This document shows, piece by piece, positions 60,140 to 64,000 of a DNA stretch of 64,000 bases (the first letter of the stretch is position 1; each line of letters begins with the position of its first letter). The position numbers and the translations under genes were made by a program. Source of the DNA: Terribacillus saccharophilus (GTDB taxonomy: Bacteria > Bacillota > Bacilli > Bacillales > Amphibacillaceae); assembly GCF_002272745.1 (NCBI RefSeq), contig NZ_NPBD01000007.1:496001-560000 (forward strand), written 5' to 3'. The notes under the pieces are model-generated. The model had not been told where the DNA came from. It ran no database searches and was given only the letters and a program-made list of their open reading frames with translations.

Positions 60140-61447
60140 TTGGAAAAAATCATCGTCCGTGGTGGAAGGCAGCTTAAAGGATCTGTCAAGGTCGAAGGTG
60201 CGAAAAATGCCGTACTGCCTGTCATCGCAGCAAGTATAGTTGCAAGTAAAGGAAAAAGTGTTATTCATAATGTCCCGGCTTTAGCCGATGTATTTACCAT
60301 CAATGAAGTGTTACGCAGCATGGGTGCTGAGGTGGTATTCAGCAATGGAACAATCACTGTCGATGCCACAAAGCAGATGACGACAGAAGCGCCTTTCGAG
60401 TATGTTCGGAAGATGCGTGCATCTGTATTAGTTTTAGGTCCATTGTTGGCACGTTTTGGTCATGCGAAAGTTGCACTACCGGGTGGCTGTGCAATCGGTT
60501 CCCGACCAATCGATCAGCACCTGAAAGGGTTCGAAGCGATGGGAGCAAGTGTACAGGTCGGCAACGGTTTTGTAGAATTACGTACTGAAGGACGCCTGCA
60601 AGGCGCTAAAATATATCTGGATGTACCTAGTGTAGGTGCAACAGAGAACATCATCACAGCAGCCGCACTAGCTGAAGGAACAACTATTCTTGAAAACTGT
60701 GCGAAAGAGCCAGAAATTGTTGATCTAGCAAACTATCTGAATGCGATGGGTGCGAAAATCGTTGGCGCTGGTACAGAAACAATCCGCATTGAAGGTGTCG
60801 AAGAACTATCAGGCGCTGAGCATGTTATGATTGCAGACCGTATCGAAGCTGGTACTTTCATGGTTGCAGCTGCAATCACGAAAGGTGATGTACTGATTGA
60901 AGGCATCGAAATGGAGCATGTGCGTGCAGCAGCTGCCAAAATGGAAGAAATGGGTGTCATCATCAAGGAAGAAGCAAATGGCATTCGTGTTATCGGTCCT
61001 GACAAATTGACAGCGACAGATGTTAAGACGCTGCCACACCCAGGATTCCCGACAGATATGCAGTCACAGATGATGGCTTTGATGTTATGTGCAGAAGGCA
61101 CTAGCATTATTACAGAAACAGTATTTGAAAATCGCTTCATGCATGTGGAGGAATTCCGCCGCATGAATGCAAAGATTAAAATCGAAGGTCGCAGTGTTAT
61201 CATGGAAGGTCCGACAAACATGCAAGGCGCCGAAGTAGCGGCAACAGATTTGCGTGCTGGAGCAGCTCTAATTCTGGCAGGATTAATTGCAGATGGTTAT
61301 ACGCGTGTTACAGAGCTTAAGCATTTGGATCGAGGCTATGTGAATTTCCATGGTAAATTAGCAGAACTAGGTGCAGACATCGAACGCGTTAATGATGAAG
61401 TGTTCGAAGAAGCAGCTGCTACAATGGAAGAAACATCAACATATTAA
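60140..61447 (+). CDS. murA: UDP-N-acetylglucosamine 1-carboxyvinyltransferase MurA (MurAA)
   Basis: A 435-residue MurA, the main enzyme for the first committed step of wall synthesis. Cys117 in [15 protein letters not shown] is catalytic. It is similar to the MurZ copy in this window (same [12 protein letters not shown] and [11 protein letters not shown] blocks). TTG 60140 is nine bases after GGAGGA. In B. subtilis spoIID follows; here a terminator and a dpp operon follow, so spoIID has moved or is missing. Confidence 0.96.
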   Translation: MEKIIVRGGRQLKGSVKVEGAKNAVLPVIAASIVASKGKSVIHNVPALADVFTINEVLRSMGAEVVFSNGTITVDATKQMTTEAPFEYVRKMRASVLVLGPLLARFGHAKVALPGGCAIGSRPIDQHLKGFEAMGASVQVGNGFVELRTEGRLQGAKIYLDVPSVGATENIITAAALAEGTTILENCAKEPEIVDLANYLNAMGAKIVGAGTETIRIEGVEELSGAEHVMIADRIEAGTFMVAAAITKGDVLIEGIEMEHVRAAAAKMEEMGVIIKEEANGIRVIGPDKLTATDVKTLPHPGFPTDMQSQMMALMLCAEGTSIITETVFENRFMHVEEFRRMNAKIKIEGRSVIMEGPTNMQGAEVAATDLRAGAALILAGLIADGYTRVTELKHLDRGYVNFHGKLAELGADIERVNDEVFEEAAATMEETSTY

Positions 61448-61458
61448 GGCTATCAAAG

Positions 61459-61492
61459 ATAAGTCCCTTTGTGAGAAGGGGCTTATTTTTTT
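61459..61492 (+). terminator. murA intrinsic terminator
   Basis: ATAAGTCCCTT pairs with AAGGGGCTTAT (one G-U) around TGTGAG, followed by TTTTTTT. Confidence 0.9.
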
Positions 61493-61555
61493 ATGTCTTT
61501 GTAAGAAAACCTTCCCTACAAATTGGTAATTCTTCTTCCTAAGCGTATAGGGCTA

Positions 61556-61577
61556 TGCTATAATTATTTAGAAAATT
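61556..61577 (+). promoter_or_regulatory. dppA promoter overlapped by a CodY-like box
   Basis: TGC plus TATAAT (61559-61564) is an extended -10; the -35 is poor. ATTATTTAGAAAATT (61563-61577) matches the CodY consensus at 12 of 15 positions and covers the end of the -10 and the start site, a repressing position. B. subtilis dpp is a classical CodY target. Confidence 0.65.
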
Positions 61578-61612
61578 CAACTAATATAGAAAGTTCGGAA
61601 GAGAGGGGTAGG

Positions 61613-62437
61613 ATGAAATTATACCTATCGGTAGACATGGAGGGAATTGTCGGTTTACCGGACTATACATATGTGGACAGCTCAAAACATAATTATGAAC
61701 GGGCAAGACGGATTATGACAGCAGAAACGAATGTCATCATTGATGCAGCGATTGATGCAGGTGCAGAATATGTTTTTGTCAACGACAGCCATTCTAAAAT
61801 GAACAACCTATTGGTAGAGGAATTACATGAAGGGGCTTATTTGATATCTGGTGAAGTGAAACCGCTTTCAATGGTGCAAAGTCTGGATGCGAGCTTTTCA
61901 GGAGCAATGTTTTCAGGGTATCATGCGCGAGCGGGGCAGTTCGGCGTCATGTCCCATAGCATGATCCATGGCGTTCGTAACTTTTTCCTGAATGATGAGC
62001 CGATAGGAGAACTGGGTTTCAATGCGTATGTTGCTGGTCATTTCGGAGTGCCGGTCCTGTTTGTCGCAGGTGATGATCAAGCGTGTTTGGAAGCAAAGCG
62101 GCTTATCCCAGAAGTAGTAACAGCACCTGTCAAACAGACAATATCCCGTTCTGCTATCTTGACGCTGACACCAAAGAAAGCAGGTAAGCTTCTTCGTGAA
62201 AAGGTGAAAGAAGCATTGGAGAAAGTGGCGATAGCGGAACCGCTCGTCCCACCGGATAAAGTTGTCCTGCGAATTGAATTTACCAACTATGGACAAGCGG
62301 AATGGGCCCATTTGATGCCAGGCACCTATATAGAGCCGGGTACAACCATAGTCGCTTTCCCTGCCAAAGACATCATCGAAGCATATCGTGCCATGCTCGT
62401 CATGACAGAGCTGGCAATGCATACGACCTTCAGTTAG
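61613..62437 (+). CDS. dppA: D-aminopeptidase DppA (M55)
   Basis: A 274-residue zinc D-aminopeptidase, first gene of the dipeptide operon, that hydrolyses D-Ala-containing peptides such as wall fragments. Length equals the B. subtilis enzyme. Metal ligands are Asp8 and Glu10 (SVDMEGIVG), His in NDSHSKMNN, His in GYHARAG and a later Glu (GELGFNAYVAGHFG). ATG 61613 follows GAGAGGGG; the frame opens at 61523. It starts the dppABC... operon. Confidence 0.95.
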   Translation: MKLYLSVDMEGIVGLPDYTYVDSSKHNYERARRIMTAETNVIIDAAIDAGAEYVFVNDSHSKMNNLLVEELHEGAYLISGEVKPLSMVQSLDASFSGAMFSGYHARAGQFGVMSHSMIHGVRNFFLNDEPIGELGFNAYVAGHFGVPVLFVAGDDQACLEAKRLIPEVVTAPVKQTISRSAILTLTPKKAGKLLREKVKEALEKVAIAEPLVPPDKVVLRIEFTNYGQAEWAHLMPGTYIEPGTTIVAFPAKDIIEAYRAMLVMTELAMHTTFS

Positions 62438-62449
62438 GAGTGACAGCTT

Positions 62450-63385
62450 ATGGCGATATATCTGATTCGCCGTTTTGTAATTATGATAGCAACCATTTTC
62501 GTTATCGCGACACTGACATTCATCCTGATGCACAGCATTCCAGGGAATCCGTTCACAACACAGGACCGGAGCACGAGTGAAGCTGTTCAGGAAAACTTGA
62601 ATGCACATTACCATTTAGATGAGCCAATGATCGTTCAATATGGTATTTGGCTCAAATCCTTGGCAACCTTTGATTTCGGTCCGTCCATCAAGCAACCGAC
62701 TGAAACAGTGAATGATCTGCTTGTCCGTGGGTTCCCGATATCAGCGGAGCTCGGCATGTGGACAATTACAATCGCCCTTATTTCCGGTATTACATTAGGT
62801 GTCCTTGCTGCGTTGAAACATAACGGCATTATAGATTATATAGCGATGACATTGGCCGTATTAGGTATTTCCATCCCGAACTTCATTCTGGCAACCTTGC
62901 TGATTCAGCAACTGGCTGTAAATCTGCAGTTGCTGCCAGCAGCAACTTGGTCTTCACCGATGCATATGATCATGCCGATTATTGCTTTGGCGACAGGTCC
63001 TACAGCGATCATTGCCCGTTTAACAAGATCCAGCATGCTCGAGGTTCTGACACAGGATTATATCAAAACCGCACGGGCAAAAGGCCTGTCGCCAGCCAAA
63101 ATCGTCATCAAGCATGCCTTGCGAAATGCGCTGATGCCGGTAGTAACCATTCTCGGTACATTGGTTGCTGCTATTTTAACAGGTACATTCGTCATTGAAC
63201 GTATTTTTGCCATACCTGGTATGGGAAAGTATTTTGTTGAAAGTATCAATAACCGTGATTATCCGGTCATTATGGGAACGACCGTTTTCTACAGTGCCTT
63301 TCTCATTTTCATGCTGTTCCTAGTCGATATCGTTTACAGCATCTTAGATCCGAGAATCAAGCTGCACAAAAAAGGAGGCAGCTGA
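62450..63385 (+). CDS. dppB: Dipeptide ABC transporter permease DppB
   Basis: A 311-residue permease with six membrane helices. The N-terminus (IRRFVIMIATIFVIATLTFILMHSIPG begins the family pattern) and the EAA loop DYIKTARAKGLSPAKIVIKH that contacts the ATPase are intact. ATG 62450 follows AGGAG. It is 12 bases after dppA and one base before dppC. Confidence 0.95.
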   Translation: MAIYLIRRFVIMIATIFVIATLTFILMHSIPGNPFTTQDRSTSEAVQENLNAHYHLDEPMIVQYGIWLKSLATFDFGPSIKQPTETVNDLLVRGFPISAELGMWTITIALISGITLGVLAALKHNGIIDYIAMTLAVLGISIPNFILATLLIQQLAVNLQLLPAATWSSPMHMIMPIIALATGPTAIIARLTRSSMLEVLTQDYIKTARAKGLSPAKIVIKHALRNALMPVVTILGTLVAAILTGTFVIERIFAIPGMGKYFVESINNRDYPVIMGTTVFYSAFLIFMLFLVDIVYSILDPRIKLHKKGGS

Positions 63386-63386
63386 T

Positions 63387-64000
63387 ATGGAATATCATAA
63401 TAGACCAATTGATACGACTGGACAGCAAATACCGGATGATTGGTTCCAGCCGATAGAGAAGGATCTGAACAAAGCGGAAGAAGTAGCACGTCCGAGTTTG
63501 TCCTTCTACAAAGATGCATGGCTGCGATTAAAGCAAAACCGCTTAGCCATTACAGGATTGTTCTTTTTAATCGTCCTAATTCTAGCAGCGGTCTTTGCTC
63601 CAATCTTCTCGCCTTATTCCATTTCAGAAGGGGCATTACGGAATCAGAACCTGGCGCCATCTGCAGCACATTGGTTCGGCACCGATAATCTGGGACGTGA
63701 TGTATTCACGCGCCTCTGGCACGGAGCACGTGTATCATTGTTTGTTGGAGTAGCTGCTGCCTTGATCGATTTCTTTATTGGAATCATCTATGGCGGTGTC
63801 GCCGGCTATAAAGGCGGACGTACTGACAGTGTTATGATGCGTATCATCGAAGTACTTTACGGACTGCCGCATCTGCTTGTCGTGATTCTGCTGCTAGTCG
63901 TGATGGGACCAAGTCTGTTCACGATCATTGTAGCCCTGACTATCACCGGCTGGATTGGGATGGCCAGGATTGTCCGCGGTCAGGTGATGCAGCTGCGCAA
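63387..64000 (+). CDS. dppC: Dipeptide ABC transporter permease DppC (3' end outside window)
   Basis: The first 204 residues of a DppC permease. A soluble N-terminal extension (about 45 residues) leads to the first helix (AITGLFFLIVLILAAVFAPI), then the DppC signature HWFGTDNLGRDVFTRLWHGA. The EAA loop is just beginning (ARIVRGQVMQLR) where the window ends. ATG 63387 has AAAGGAGG eight bases ahead. The binding protein and ATPases should follow outside. Confidence 0.94.
   Translation, partial: MEYHNRPIDTTGQQIPDDWFQPIEKDLNKAEEVARPSLSFYKDAWLRLKQNRLAITGLFFLIVLILAAVFAPIFSPYSISEGALRNQNLAPSAAHWFGTDNLGRDVFTRLWHGARVSLFVGVAAALIDFFIGIIYGGVAGYKGGRTDSVMMRIIEVLYGLPHLLVVILLLVVMGPSLFTIIVALTITGWIGMARIVRGQVMQLR

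Noticed and set aside
61913..62614. 233-codon - strand frame across dppA and dppB
   Set aside because: It is antisense to two well-recognised genes and its composition (many Cys, His, Arg) reflects reverse-complemented coding DNA.

Overview
The window is a contiguous piece of a low-GC, endospore-forming Bacillaceae chromosome. The evidence is spore and sporulation genes (gerQ, spo0F, spoIIR, pbpG), strong AGGAGG-type ribosome binding sites, sigma-A promoters, CodY and CcpA type boxes, and gene order that follows the Bacillus subtilis ywd-ywf-ywg-ywh-ywi-ywj-ywk-ywl-ywm region. A halotolerant or soil genus such as Terribacillus, Virgibacillus or Oceanobacillus is plausible, but this is inference; no rRNA is present to settle it. 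I see no prophage, transposase, CRISPR array, tRNA or rRNA.

Layout. 1-8.9 kb is mostly accessory: the 3' part of an M29 aminopeptidase, a divergent ligD/ku end-joining pair, a membrane acyltransferase, an AraC regulator, a UbiB-like kinase with a phasin-like partner, an orphan 46-aa gene and a serine hydrolase. 9-24.9 kb holds the ywdI-ywdK-gerQ-hemQ-pta-ytvA-lipL-ywfO-ywgA-ywhD-pbpG-speE-ywiB-argS block, interrupted by a ZIP-like membrane protein and an unusual fused peptide-type ABC permease. 25-36.7 kb holds cardiolipin synthase, an RsgA paralogue, rpoE, pyrG, spo0F, fbaA, tal, murZ, rho, rpmE (type B) and tdk. 36.8-49.3 kb holds an epimerase-like gene, prfA-prmC, spoIIR, tsaC/ywlC, ywlE, a chemotaxis receptor, rpiB, ywlG, glyA, upp and mnaA. 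49.4-51.6 kb is a secreted subtilisin-like protease. 52-58.9 kb is the complete atpIBEFHAGDC operon. 59-64 kb holds ywzB, ywmB, murA and the start of a dpp dipeptide operon (dppA, dppB, partial dppC).

How the genes work together. Most are housekeeping: ATP synthesis (atp), pyrimidine and nucleotide salvage (pyrG, upp, tdk), one-carbon metabolism (glyA), pentose phosphate and glycolytic steps (fba, tal, rpiB), wall precursor synthesis (two MurA paralogues, mnaA, pbpG), translation (argS, prfA, prmC, rpmE, tsaC, rsgA) and transcription (rpoE, rho). Sporulation control is represented by spo0F, which has a perfect 0A box upstream, and by spoIIR. Nutrient control shows as CodY-like boxes at dppA and at the 46-aa gene and a near-perfect cre site at the araC gene.

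The points most worth a second look are small or regulatory: a Cys-rich micro-ORF just ahead of gerQ whose start codon lies in a hairpin loop; the CodY-boxed 46-aa gene with its own promoter and terminator; a tiny ORF plus terminator in the rsgA leader; a hairpin that buries the ribosome binding site of the gene after spoIIR; a pyrG leader with all parts of the CTP-sensing attenuator; a structured atp leader; an orphan DppB-DppC-like fusion; a receptor gene spliced into the ywlE-rpiB operon; an insertion in YwlE; and two families of dispersed intergenic repeats. I found no clearly new multi-gene system.
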